Shown here: positions 1 through 7,346 of the stretch, one piece after another
How positions within the stretch are numbered: the first letter of the stretch is position 1
Layout of the letters: every line of letters starts with the position of its first letter
Origin: Spirochaetia bacterium
GTDB lineage: Bacteria; Spirochaetota; Spirochaetia; PWKH01
Direction: 5' to 3'
Length of the DNA stretch: 15,858 bases
Assembly: GCA_021736505.1 (NCBI GenBank)
Contig: JAIPFU010000024.1
Span: 1 to 15,858, forward strand
Translations under genes and position numbers: made by a program
The notes under the pieces: generated by a model
Databases searched by the model: none
Told to the model about the DNA's origin: nothing
Seen by the model: only the letters and a program-made list of their open reading frames with translations

Positions 1-138
1 TTTTAATTTCCTAAGTACTGTGAAAATTATTTTCCCTACTAATATGGATTTTAATTTCCACACTATACTGAATTCTATTTTCCGGACTACAATGATTTTT
101 AATTACCTAAATATAGTGATTTTTACTTGCCATTTACA
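1..138. mobile_element. Terminal region of an insertion sequence, probably IS21-type
   Basis: Five degenerate 24-bp tandem units are visible (12-35, 36-59, 60-83, 84-107, 108-131), each ending in a form of TTTTAATTTCC or TTTTACTTGCC with a core like ACTATANTGA. Read on the minus strand, the unit array is preceded by a tip that starts TGTAAATGGCAAGT at 138. Short terminal TGT plus several internal copies of a transposase-binding repeat is the known layout of IS21-family ends. The tip falls exactly where the FN3 domain of the neighbouring lipoprotein stops. The transposase genes istA/istB would lie left of the window, so the family is inferred from end structure only. Array structure is seen directly. 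Confidence 0.55.
12..131. repeat. Five degenerate 24-bp tandem repeats in the IS end
   Basis: The period is exactly 24 bp over five units, with an 11-bp piece of a sixth at 1-11. Conserved positions cluster in TGA-TTTT-AATT-CC. There is no spacer between units, so this is not a CRISPR array. They probably serve as transposase binding sites. Confidence 0.75.
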
Positions 139-1603
139 TTTCTTCAGAAAGTCCATCATCAGTATAGCGTTGCTCATTCCCTGTCACATCAACTGTCTGT
201 ATTGTCTCATATTCTCCTGAAGAAGTTGTACCCCGCTGGATTTCATACTGTTCTGTTTTGTCATGGTTTCTTTGTATAGTGAGTTCAACAGAAGTTGGGC
301 TTGCCGCCGCAGCTGACAGTATCTCTGGAGTTCCGCGGTGAGGGATGATAGAGATATCACCATCAAAAAGACTTGTAGAGATTTCTGATCCAGTCCCCGC
401 CAACACTTCAGGCATTAGCCGTAAGCCAGTATCAAGTCCATAGATAAAGTCCACGCCATGTGCAGTCTCCGCGTTACCAAGGCTGTTTTTATAAGTGTCT
501 GCATATGCACGCATTCCTGCATATATATCTAAATATGCTAGCTTTTTTTGAGCTGCACGCAGCCGTATTCCGATCCCTGCATTGGAATAAACTCCTAATG
601 ATATCTCTCCCGAAGATGTCACAGCTATTTTGTCAAACCCGATTTGAAAAGGATCATCAGGTTCATGTGGTAATTTAGAAAAACCCTGTTCATTGAATAT
701 GCGTGTTACTGAGAATGGATCGCTGCAGCTGATGGTTATTGAGCCTGAACCATCTATTGAGACATCAAATCCTATAAACACTTCAAGCCCGGCTGCAGCT
801 AATTCTCCGGGGATGAAAATGTTTGCATAAGGTATTTGAACTCTTGCTTCTAACTCTTGCCCAATCAGATGGCTAAGCGATATACCCGCATCAACACTTA
901 GGGTTAACTCTGATTCAAACATACCACTCATATGCACGCGAGTTTCTGCATTATTCTCTTCTAGGCTCCAATACTGAAAACGAAAATCCGATATTTGTAT
1001 GCTTCCGCTCACAAATTGCGTCAAATCGACATACACACCACCTACTCGAACTTCCAAACTTGCTTCAGGGTGTGGAAAAGTAATGCCTATGTCATCAGGC
1101 CCATGGTTAATTACTAAATCGATCGTTTTGATAAAATCTTCGAGAGGTTTCTCAACGAGAACAATACGAATCTGATCATTAATCATCTCTACTTCTTCAA
1201 CTCGACCAGTGATTGCTCCATAAACCGTTCCATATAACTCTAAATAAGTCATCAATGATTTTCCTATGACCAAATATGTTCCAGTTTTAATCGGTGTCCT
1301 TGAAGAAAAACTTCTAATACCTCTATATCCATCAGTACTTTCAAGCATCACTACATATCGTTCTTTATCAGTTTTTTCCACTGATTTTACTGAGATATCG
1401 GGGTTTGTTTCTGTTGAAAGTTCGACTACCTCTTCATGATACTCTTCAACGACCGAAGTGACCCTTCCCTCAACATCAACTTGCTCGCTACGTGGAGGTA
1501 ACAGCAAATGACAAGAGATAAATGTAAAGGAAATAATGATGATAAAGGCTCCATAGACAGCAGTACGAAGTATGGTACGTCGGTTATTCTTGAATATAGA
1601 CAT
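134..1603 (-). CDS. FN3-containing lipoprotein, 3' end truncated by the IS
   Basis: 489 aa. The N-terminus has basic residues (KNNRR), a hydrophobic stretch of about residues 15-29 and a lipobox-like FISC with Cys31, so export and lipidation are likely. The middle (about 35-420) is a beta-rich region I do not recognise. The last 65 residues, from about PEILSAAAASPTSVELTI, start a fibronectin type III domain, but it ends at YTDDGLSEEM where a normal FN3 continues with a strand such as TYYYRV. The Met codon is one host base plus TG of the IS tip, and the TAA stop lies in the IS. The start at 1603 has AAAGGAG about 8 nt upstream and overlaps the end of the upstream lipoprotein gene by 20 bp, so the two are probably co-translated. 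The loss may be about 30 residues or much more. Function is unknown. Confidence 0.85.
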   Translation of the reverse strand: MSIFKNNRRTILRTAVYGAFIIIISFTFISCHLLLPPRSEQVDVEGRVTSVVEEYHEEVVELSTETNPDISVKSVEKTDKERYVVMLESTDGYRGIRSFSSRTPIKTGTYLVIGKSLMTYLELYGTVYGAITGRVEEVEMINDQIRIVLVEKPLEDFIKTIDLVINHGPDDIGITFPHPEASLEVRVGGVYVDLTQFVSGSIQISDFRFQYWSLEENNAETRVHMSGMFESELTLSVDAGISLSHLIGQELEARVQIPYANIFIPGELAAAGLEVFIGFDVSIDGSGSITISCSDPFSVTRIFNEQGFSKLPHEPDDPFQIGFDKIAVTSSGEISLGVYSNAGIGIRLRAAQKKLAYLDIYAGMRAYADTYKNSLGNAETAHGVDFIYGLDTGLRLMPEVLAGTGSEISTSLFDGDISIIPHRGTPEILSAAAASPTSVELTIQRNHDKTEQYEIQRGTTSSGEYETIQTVDVTGNEQRYTDDGLSEEM

Positions 1604-1940
1604 CCATGATCTCCTTTGTAATACTGATTAATTGAATGTCACTATGGGAACCATCTTTAAAAGCTACCTGTAAGTATGTATCTCCTTTCTGCAGTTTCCC
1701 TAATTCAGCTGACCCACCAGGGAGAATAGCTTCCTCCCATATAAGGGAACTGCTCGGTAACTGTTCATCAGCAAGCGTTCTATCTGCATAGACTGCAGTT
1801 ATGGTTGTTTCTGTTTGGTTATGGATGATAAGTTCAGCATTATGATAGAAAATATCATAGAGGAGGTTGCAGCTTGTAGTTAGGATGAAAAACAAACATA
1901 CGATACAAGCTATTTCAGGGATACGTAATCGTCTTGACAT
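1584..1940 (-). CDS. Small lipoprotein of unknown function
   Basis: 118 aa from the ATG at 1940. A longer reading from 1973 is possible, but the internal start has GGAGAG at a good distance and gives a clean signal sequence: MSRRLR, a hydrophobic core at residues 10-20, then LTTSC with Cys24 as the likely lipidated residue. The mature part of about 95 residues is predicted to be beta-rich (IIHNQTETTITAVYAD, then a segment with GDTYLQVAF) and could be a small envelope-anchored domain. I do not recognise a family. It is first in a two-gene operon with the FN3 lipoprotein and has a promoter candidate about 70 bp upstream. Confidence 0.8.
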   Translation of the reverse strand: MSRRLRIPEIACIVCLFFILTTSCNLLYDIFYHNAELIIHNQTETTITAVYADRTLADEQLPSSSLIWEEAILPGGSAELGKLQKGDTYLQVAFKDGSHSDIQLISITKEIMDVYIQE

Positions 1941-2006
1941 ACCATGCTCTCCGCATACTAGGGACCAGCTCATGGTTGTATAAAATGATTCAAGTATTAC
2001 TTACTT

Positions 2007-2035
2007 ATTGTAACCCTTGTAGATCCCCAAAGCAA
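2007..2035 (-). promoter_or_regulatory. Promoter for the lipoprotein operon
   Basis: On the minus strand, TTGCTT (2035-2030) and TACAAT (2012-2007) are separated by exactly 17 bp. This is close to the sigma-70 consensus and sits 66 bp upstream of the lipoprotein start at 1940. Confidence 0.5.
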
Positions 2036-2038
2036 TGC

Positions 2039-2063
2039 TTATAGGTTGTTTTTTATCCTATAA
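2039..2063. promoter_or_regulatory. Perfect 7-bp inverted repeat upstream of the lipoprotein promoter
   Basis: TTATAGG (2039-2045) and CCTATAA (2057-2063) flank an 11-bp AT-rich spacer, just upstream of the -35 box. It could be an operator or a weak hairpin; the sequence does not decide. Confidence 0.3.
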
Positions 2064-2472
2064 TACAAAGAAATAGATTTTTTTGAATCATATACCGAAT
2101 AATGCTATTATTTAGGACATCAAGAGATAATTATCAATTCTATTTTTGGAACTTTTCAATAGGTAGTGCGATTATTTTATTGCTATCTTTGGCATATTGA
2201 AACCTTCATTCAATACAAAGAAAATTTGTGTTCTATCGAGCTATTTGTATTTAATAGCTTTCTGAGCTATTCCATCAACCCCACTGCAGCAGCTGTAGCT
2301 CTAGCACATACATGCGTATCCAGGGGCTTCATTATGTTCACGGAGTTTTACCCACTCCAACTTCGGATTATATCGCTTGTCCATCAGGGGTGGATTTCTT
2401 TAGTACCTCGGCACAGAGCTGCTTGATGTATTCGTCATATTAATTTTAAGAAAAATGACATTATTCTAAAGG
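2064..2472. other. AT-rich gap with no intact gene
   Basis: Apart from the transposase-like remnant at 2301-2384 I see no credible gene. A plus-strand frame at 2166-2426 has no ribosome binding site and no recognisable composition. A 13-bp string TAATTATCAATTC occurs here (2128-2140) and again at 2748-2760, but it is too AT-rich to weigh. Confidence 0.5.
2301..2384 (-). pseudogene. Decayed transposase start (helix-turn-helix, IS481/integrase-core type)
   Basis: A 27-codon reading frame on the minus strand begins MDKRYNPKLEWVKLREHN and ends in a stop after the Cys-containing ACMC. The pattern R/K-Y-N-P-K-L-E-W-V-K-L followed by GY(A/V)C is what I associate with the first helices of IS481-like transposases, which continue CRRCGISRPTLRKW. 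Here the frame breaks just at that point and no continuation is found in other frames. The identification is from memory of the family and the segment is short, so it is tentative. It supports the view that this gap is a graveyard of mobile DNA. Confidence 0.3.
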
Positions 2473-2660
2473 GTACGGATAATTCATTTAGTCCCTCAAC
2501 ATCAGTAGAAGCAGGGTGAACGATATTATATCTTGGCTCTAAGGTCTAAATACAGGGGTTTTTAAGTAGGGGGAACTGTTCCAAATAGCTTAGAGGGTAC
2601 ATTATTTATTCAGGGAAATTGAGGCTCTCAATTCCCTGTTAAAAAGGCTTTTTGGTGTCA
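2473..2660 (+). repeat. Dispersed structured element, copy A (candidate ncRNA or attachment-type repeat)
   Basis: It shares with 6035-6217 a near-identical head (GTACGGATAATTCATTTAG, then TCAACATC, then GTAGA) and a second block, CTAAGGTCTA-A-ACAG followed by a G-rich stretch and TGTT. Between the blocks the copies differ in sequence and length. A short hairpin before block 2 is kept with a change in one pair (CTTG/TAAG here, CTTA/TAAG in copy B). The copy ends with a strong hairpin, CAGGGAAATTGAG with CTCAATTCCCTG (2611-2638), followed by AAAAAGGCTTTTT. It lies about 140 bp upstream of the parB-like start. Homology between the copies is seen; the role is inferred. Confidence 0.6.
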
Positions 2661-2801
2661 CTTAATCCTCAGTTGTAAGTCATTTTAATTGCTGTACAAT
2701 AAGAAGTACTACGAACCCTTGATTTTCAAAAAATGCAGAATTATAATTAATTATCAATTCATGATTTTAAACACTTCATTTAAAAAGTAGGCTTGCTTAC
2801 T

Positions 2802-3872
2802 ATGAAAATTGCTGTCAAAAATATCAAACCAAACCCTTTTCGGAATATTGAGAACTATCCTATTGACAGGGAGAAAGTCGAACTATTAAAAGCTAGCATT
2901 AAAGAAACTGATTTTTGGGATAATATTATTGTCCGGAAAAAAGATAATCATTACTTCGAATTAGCGTACGGACATCACCGGCTTGAAGCCCTAAAAGAAC
3001 TTGGCATAAAAGAAATCAATATTCCCGTTAAAGAACTTGATGATGCTCAGATGATCAAGATTATGGCAAACGAAAATTTGGATGAATGGAGACACAATAC
3101 AGCAGTCATAAATGAAACGGTTTTAGCTGCAAAAACTTTTCTGGATGGAGAACTGGCGAAGGATGATAAGCTGGGCACCTCTAATAGCTTTATTAGAGGT
3201 CTATTTGAAAGTCAAAGAGCTTTTGAAACAACCAAGGGTTTAGGAGTTGGTCAGACCACTATACTCAAATTCCTTGGTGGAGCATGGAAACAATATCAAA
3301 TCCAAAGAGCATTGACCTTTATATCTGATGAAAAGATAGCACGGGAAGCCATTGAGATCTTTGAAGAACCAATCCATGCTGAAACATTTAGAGAGCTATG
3401 CAGTTCAAAAACAAACAGAATTTCGGCTAATAACATGCTTTCTTGCACCTTACCAGACTTGTTATTCAATACAAAGGAAGAACAATTAGAGGTAGCAAAA
3501 AACATTAAAAAAAGGTTAGTTGAAACAAATAGGGAAATTACAAGAAATGCTATTCAAGATGAATTCAAAAAAATTATGAATGAAAGAATGGCCACTAAAG
3601 ATGAAGAGTTAGTATTAGGAATGACAGAAGAAGAATTAGTTGATGAATATTTTAGTGGGAAAGCCGAAGATTTGATTTCTCTCCTTCAGAGTTTCACTAA
3701 AAAAGTGAAAAAGTTAAAAAAGGAGATCGCTGAAAATGAACCAACTTATGATAGGGATCTTCTGAAAAAAGAAATATTTTATCCGGTCATAATTGCTCTA
3801 GAAGAAACTGTTAGTGAATGTAATTATGACCTTCTAGATTTATTAAAGAATTGTAGGAGCGAAATGTTATGA
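2802..3872 (+). CDS. ParB/sulfiredoxin-fold nuclease-like protein
   Basis: 356 aa from the ATG at 2802; a TTG at 2793 is in frame but unlikely. Residues 1-95 form a ParB N-terminal domain: KPNPFRN, then the signature YGHHRLEALKELG (57-68), then the NENLDEW segment that matches the ParB box 2 region. The middle (about 105-250) would be the helical, DNA-binding part, and the C-terminus is charged with a likely coiled coil around FTKKVKKLKKEIAE. No ParA partner is present, so a role in plasmid partition is not supported. ParB-fold proteins of this sort also occur in phages and in DNA-modification islands (DpdB-type ATPase/nuclease). The stop overlaps the next ORF as ATGA, which implies translational coupling. 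The ribosome binding site is weak. Confidence 0.8.
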   Translation: MKIAVKNIKPNPFRNIENYPIDREKVELLKASIKETDFWDNIIVRKKDNHYFELAYGHHRLEALKELGIKEINIPVKELDDAQMIKIMANENLDEWRHNTAVINETVLAAKTFLDGELAKDDKLGTSNSFIRGLFESQRAFETTKGLGVGQTTILKFLGGAWKQYQIQRALTFISDEKIAREAIEIFEEPIHAETFRELCSSKTNRISANNMLSCTLPDLLFNTKEEQLEVAKNIKKRLVETNREITRNAIQDEFKKIMNERMATKDEELVLGMTEEELVDEYFSGKAEDLISLLQSFTKKVKKLKKEIAENEPTYDRDLLKKEIFYPVIIALEETVSECNYDLLDLLKNCRSEML

Positions 3873-4042
3873 AAATATTTTTAGCAACATGGCCACAAGC
3901 CAAAGATCAAATTGAAGCATTGAATAAAAGAAATGTTAAAAACAGACTATTTAGTTATTATTTTATCGATAAACAATTGAAAAATAATCGAAAAAAGATT
4001 GTTTCTAAGAAAGTTCATGAACGATGGAATAGGAAAAAGTAA
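3869..4042 (+). CDS. 57-aa ORF coupled to the parB-like gene, possible truncated DNA-modification gene
   Basis: The start overlaps the stop of the parB-like gene (ATGA). The product begins MKIFLATWPQAKDQIEALNK and has RLFSYYFID near residue 30, then a basic tail. MK(I/V)FLA followed by a short helix and a LxSYYxI segment resembles the N-terminus of phage and island tRNA-guanine-transglycosylase-like proteins of the DpdA kind, which travel with ParB-like DpdB. If that is right, this is only the first tenth of such an enzyme, because no continuation follows in any frame. The similarity is a recollection of pattern, not a search result. It could equally be an independent small protein. Confidence 0.55.
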   Translation: MKIFLATWPQAKDQIEALNKRNVKNRLFSYYFIDKQLKNNRKKIVSKKVHERWNRKK

Positions 4043-4194
4043 TTATATCTGTTAATGGTTTTTCTGTGTAAATTCAATCTGGTAACACTGACTAAACTGG
4101 TAATATTAAGGCTCTGTAAAAGCAAAGATATTACTTTCTATCTATCCAATTCCCATTTTTATAATAATTTGTTGAACCTACATATAATTGACCC
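4043..4194. other. Short non-coding gap with a hairpin
   Basis: The 7-bp inverted repeat GTAATAT (4100-4106) and ATATTAC (4128-4134), followed by TTTCTATC, could be a weak terminator for the parB-like operon. Nothing else is seen. Confidence 0.3.
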
Positions 4195-4457
4195 ATGATT
4201 TTAGACACCAAGGGTGGGGCAAAAGTCTTCTCCAAAAAGACTGACAAAAAACTGAGCAATTAGAAGAAACCCAAGGGGAACTTTTCAAGAAAACTGATCA
4301 TCTGCAGTATGACGAGGACGAAGATGACGAAGAAGTGACTGAGGACGATGAGGAGGAGCCTGAGGACGAGGAAGATGAGGAAGAGGATATTGATGACGAT
4401 GAGGATGAAGAAGAGCCTGAGGGCGAAGATTACGATGAAGATAAAGTGAAGTCTTAG
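4195..4457 (+). pseudogene. Frameshifted small acidic protein gene
   Basis: ATG at 4195 opens a frame reading MILDTKGGAKVFSKKTDKKL that stops at 4261. The next frame, without a start, continues smoothly as QLEETQGELFKKTDHLQYDE and then about 40 residues that are nearly all Asp and Glu, ending in KVKS at 4457. One base lost or gained near 4240-4260 would join them into about 86 residues. The two halves echo each other (VFSKKTDKKL and LFKKTDHL), which supports a single original gene. GC content is higher than in the flanks. The Asp/Glu tail suggests a DNA-mimic or chaperone-like acidic protein, but no family is recognised. Confidence 0.45.
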
Positions 4458-4792
4458 TCCTAGATCGCTATAGATTTTTTTGCTGGTGAGTTGGCGAAAT
4501 ATTTAGCACCAAAATAAATTTGTTCTGGGTTTCTATTAATTTGGGAATAATACTTGTAATTTACTCTTTTTTTAATTTTTCAATCAAATTAAACGACTGA
4601 AATTTTTAAAACACTATTTTCTAAATCTGTGATACTTCTTATACATTTTCCATTTATATTGCTTACTTAATTATTTGGAGCTGTCCTAATCCCTACCTCT
4701 TTAACCTGTAATTCGAATAATCCATTTCAACAATGCCTTTGCCAGATTTACCACCTATTTAACCCCAAATGGTTGTTAAACAGCAAACAGTT
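4458..4792. other. AT-rich gap between convergent genes
   Basis: No reading frame of note. A short inverted repeat, TTTAAC with GTTAAA near 4759-4780, lies just past the stop of the minus-strand restriction gene and might help termination. Evidence is weak. Confidence 0.35.
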
Positions 4793-5779
4793 TTATATAG
4801 GCCAATATACTTTTCTTAAAGGTATTAATGCTTTTCCTTCAGGGTCAAAATTATCATAATTTTGTAAAATTAATTCCACAAGAAAATCTGAATCAATCAA
4901 TGTAATTGGAATATTAGCTCTATCGGCTTCATACTTCGAATCTTTTGTAAAACCTCCACTTGAAAAATAAACACCTTTATCCCCTTGCCGGATACCACCA
5001 ATAAAACTTCTTAAATCTTGTGACCCAATGGTTCCTAGACGATGTTTTACTTCTATTAATATTCTTGGATCTTCTAGTCCTAAGCCATCAGGTGAAGCAA
5101 CAATATCTTTACCTCTATCACTTCCCGCTGGACTAATTCTAGTTTTATAACCCATAGATCGCATAAGAGAAGCTACTAACTCCTGCATTTCTTCCCAATC
5201 TAATTCAAGTATTTTATCCTTAATAAACTCATGTGCTTTTTCTGAAAAATCTTCTTGTATAAGATCTAAATTTTCGTCATCTTCAATGTATTCTTCAGTT
5301 GTTTCACCTGAAATAGCATTTAAAATTTCTTGTTTTGCTGGATTTTGTATTTCAAATATTGATGCTATTGAGCCCAATGAATTCTTTGTTTTTACTGTAA
5401 GATCATCTCTATTGATTTGATTTTGCCATTCAACTTTCCTTAAATGAAAATAAGTTATTAAGTTTTCATCATAATAATAATCTGACTTTATTTTACCCAA
5501 CCAGTAAATACGCTCATTTGGCTTATATGTTATTACATAGTCTTCTATTTTAAATTCTAATGTAAATCGGTATATTTGTCCTGCATTCATATTTCTAGAA
5601 TGTTTTTTGTCATTAGAATAGATTTCTTCATATAATGCTTTTATTTCTTCTAAATTGTTTATATCAGATAGTTCACCTAGGTCATTCCACCCAACTGCTA
5701 TTATCCCATTATCTATAAAATCATCTATTAAGTAAGCTCTTTCTCCTGCTCTAACCATCCACATTCTATTATTATTCAT
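4793..5779 (-). CDS. Mrr-type restriction endonuclease with PUA/EVE-like N-terminal domain
   Basis: 328 aa with AGGAG well placed before the ATG at 5779. Residues 5-120 (MWMVRAGERAYLIDDFIDNG, then IAVGW and a segment with YVITYKPNERIYWLGKI) have the look of a PUA/EVE-like domain, which reads modified bases in type IV restriction systems. Residues 160-190 are an acidic linker. Residues 193-300 are a Mrr_cat nuclease fold: WEEMQELVASLMRSMGY, then GSDRGKDI with Asp225, then LIEVKHR with Glu243 and Lys245 as the D..ExK catalytic set, then SQDLRSFIGGI. The likely job is cutting modified foreign DNA. It stands alone on the minus strand with no methylase beside it, which fits type IV restriction. 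Catalytic residues are seen; the substrate is inferred. Confidence 0.88.
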   Translation of the reverse strand: MNNNRMWMVRAGERAYLIDDFIDNGIIAVGWNDLGELSDINNLEEIKALYEEIYSNDKKHSRNMNAGQIYRFTLEFKIEDYVITYKPNERIYWLGKIKSDYYYDENLITYFHLRKVEWQNQINRDDLTVKTKNSLGSIASIFEIQNPAKQEILNAISGETTEEYIEDDENLDLIQEDFSEKAHEFIKDKILELDWEEMQELVASLMRSMGYKTRISPAGSDRGKDIVASPDGLGLEDPRILIEVKHRLGTIGSQDLRSFIGGIRQGDKGVYFSSGGFTKDSKYEADRANIPITLIDSDFLVELILQNYDNFDPEGKALIPLRKVYWPI

Positions 5780-6034
5780 GTCTTTCTCCTATAATATTAA
5801 CTCTAACAATGATTCTTTTTACCTAATTTCCAAATATTTTAAAAAAAATTACGAGTAAAAACATTCTACTCAACAATTTTAAGGTGATTTTATAAATAAC
5901 ACAAGGTAGTATTACAAAATACAAGTTAATGCTTCATTCAGAAATGATAATGTAAAAGGTATACGGAAAAAATAATACTGACATTATTGTACCAGTTATT
6001 CAAGTTGTAGTTATAATATTTTTAATTATGAAAT
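5780..6034. other. AT-rich upstream region of the restriction gene
   Basis: No gene is seen. It should contain the leftward promoter of the restriction gene, but composition is so AT-rich that no box stands out. Confidence 0.4.
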
Positions 6035-6217
6035 GTACGGATAATTCATTTAGTCTATCAACATCTGTAGAGATCTTTAGGAGAGGGGATTAGGCTACTA
6101 GAAAATCTTAGTTCTAAGGTCTAGAAACAGAGAGATTTTAGGGGGAGGGAAATTGTTGCATAGAGATATTAGGGAAATATATATCTTAGGAATTGAGACC
6201 GGTTTAAAACGTCTTTT
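6035..6217 (+). repeat. Dispersed structured element, copy B
   Basis: Direct-orientation partner of 2473-2660. The first 21 nt from GTACGGATAATTC are identical to copy A, and the next 18 have about three changes. The second shared block is at about 6112-6156 (TTCTAAGGTCTA, then ACAG, a G-rich run, then ATTGTT). The end has AGACCGGTTTAAAACGTCT followed by six T, which looks like a terminator. Together the copies bracket the parB-like, acidic and restriction genes, and copy B sits 253 bp upstream of the tyrosine recombinase. Confidence 0.6.
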
Positions 6218-6410
6218 TTAATTACTACAATTAACCCGCTAGTAGGTAGAATTAATATATGACGAACTAATGACTAAATTAGGTTTTTTGAACTCAATAT
6301 ATATTAAATAAAATATTTTGAGTTTCTCTCTTTAAACACTTATATATATAAAGAAACAGGCAAAAATCAGGATAAAACTCAATAGAAAAGAATATCACCT
6401 CTTTATTTTT

Positions 6411-6440
6411 TTGAAAAAGATTATATAATTAAAATATATA
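6411..6440 (+). promoter_or_regulatory. Possible promoter for the recombinase operon
   Basis: TTGAAA (6411-6416) and TATATA (6435-6440) are 18 bp apart, 30 bp before the start codon. In DNA this AT-rich the match is weak evidence. Confidence 0.3.
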
Positions 6441-6469
6441 AATAAGAACAGCAAGTAGAGAATATAATT

Positions 6470-7141
6470 ATGTATCAGAAAGAAAAAATAATTGAATTCC
6501 CAGCTCATACTATTAAGAGTTCACCTAGAAACTCGGCCAGCCGGGAAATCAAATATTTTACTGAATTACAAATTAAGGCTTTACGCCGCGTTACTAAGGA
6601 TGCAAGTGATCTAGCTAGAAATAAGGGACAAGTTACTGGAATTCGGGAATGGATTATTGTTGATGTGTTAACTTGTACAGGAATACGGGTTGCTGAATGT
6701 GCTGATCTTAGATGCGGTGATTTGCATACAGCTTATGGAGAGTCAGAGCTTGTTATAAAAAACGGAAAAGGCAATAAACCCAGAACCGTTCAAATACCTG
6801 AGAGCCTAAAAAAACATATGAAAAGCTATCTCAAATGGAAGAAAACCAAGGGCGAATCGATAACCAACAATAGTTATCTTTTTAAAGGACAGCGTGGACA
6901 AATGACAGTTCAAGCTATTCAACAAATAGTAAAAAAATATTTAAAGAAAATTGATCTATATGAAAATGGCAAATCAGTACATGCCTTGAGACATAGTTAT
7001 GCAGTTGAATATTATAGAAAAACAAAAGATTTACGAGGATTACAGAAGCAGCTTGGTCATAGCAGTATACAAAATACACAGATTTATGCAGATGTAAGTA
7101 AAGAAGATATTCAGAAAAACATAAAAGGGCTGTGGGGGTAA
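6470..7141 (+). CDS. Short tyrosine recombinase (catalytic domain only)
   Basis: 223 aa, against about 300-400 for phage integrases and Xer. The full catalytic set is present: Arg73 in TGIRVAE, Lys100 in NGKGNK, His171 and Arg174 in HALRHS, His197 in LGHSS and the nucleophile Tyr206 in TQIYADVS. The N-terminal core-binding (SAM-like) domain is missing; only about 30 residues precede the catalytic fold. Short enzymes of this architecture include the FimB/FimE inverters, so it may invert or excise DNA locally rather than integrate a large element. It is followed after 3 bp by a ribbon-helix-helix gene, so the two form an operon. The direct repeat pair upstream (2473, 6035) is a candidate substrate. 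Confidence 0.9.
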   Translation: MYQKEKIIEFPAHTIKSSPRNSASREIKYFTELQIKALRRVTKDASDLARNKGQVTGIREWIIVDVLTCTGIRVAECADLRCGDLHTAYGESELVIKNGKGNKPRTVQIPESLKKHMKSYLKWKKTKGESITNNSYLFKGQRGQMTVQAIQQIVKKYLKKIDLYENGKSVHALRHSYAVEYYRKTKDLRGLQKQLGHSSIQNTQIYADVSKEDIQKNIKGLWG

Positions 7142-7144
7142 AAC

Positions 7145-7321
7145 ATGAAAAGAGAACCTGGTCGTAAGACCGTAGGAGCAGCAGTTGATGAAAAACTTTG
7201 GCAAGAATTAAGAATACAGGCTTTTAGGGAAGGAAGAAAAACTGGGCAGTTGTTAGATGATTCAATTAAGTTGTATTTGAATAAAATAAACACTGAATCA
7301 GAAGATATAAAGAAAAATTAA
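7145..7321 (+). CDS. Ribbon-helix-helix (CopG/Arc-like) DNA-binding protein
   Basis: 58 aa, starting 3 bp after the stop of the tyrosine recombinase gene. The sequence runs KTVGAAVDEKLWQELRIQAF and then REGRKTGQLLDDSIKLYL: a short beta strand, helix, GRK turn and second helix, as in Arc/CopG repressors. The C-terminus (NTESEDIKKN) is a short charged tail. Tight coupling suggests it controls the recombinase operon or acts as its directionality factor. A toxin-antitoxin role is less likely because no toxin is adjacent. The fold is read from sequence; the partner role is inferred from spacing. Confidence 0.7.
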   Translation: MKREPGRKTVGAAVDEKLWQELRIQAFREGRKTGQLLDDSIKLYLNKINTESEDIKKN

Positions 7322-7346
7322 AGTTTTTTCATAAAGGAGTCTTACA

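Noticed and set aside
12..131. Possible CRISPR array
   Set aside because: The 24-bp units are contiguous and degenerate with no unique spacers; an IS end explains them better.
2166..2426. 86-codon plus-strand ORF
   Set aside because: No ribosome binding site, no family resemblance, and it overlaps the better minus-strand transposase remnant.
2128..2760. Repeat of TAATTATCAATTC at 2128 and 2748
   Set aside because: Thirteen bases of very AT-rich sequence; chance match cannot be excluded and no structure surrounds it.
2802..3872. Plasmid partition locus (parAB/parS)
   Set aside because: No ParA gene and no parS-like repeats beside the ParB-like gene.
2473..6217. Integron attC sites as an explanation for the dispersed repeats
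   Set aside because: No 7-bp R'/R'' core (RYYYAAC/GTTRRRY) pairs at the ends, and the recombinase lacks the IntI-type architecture.
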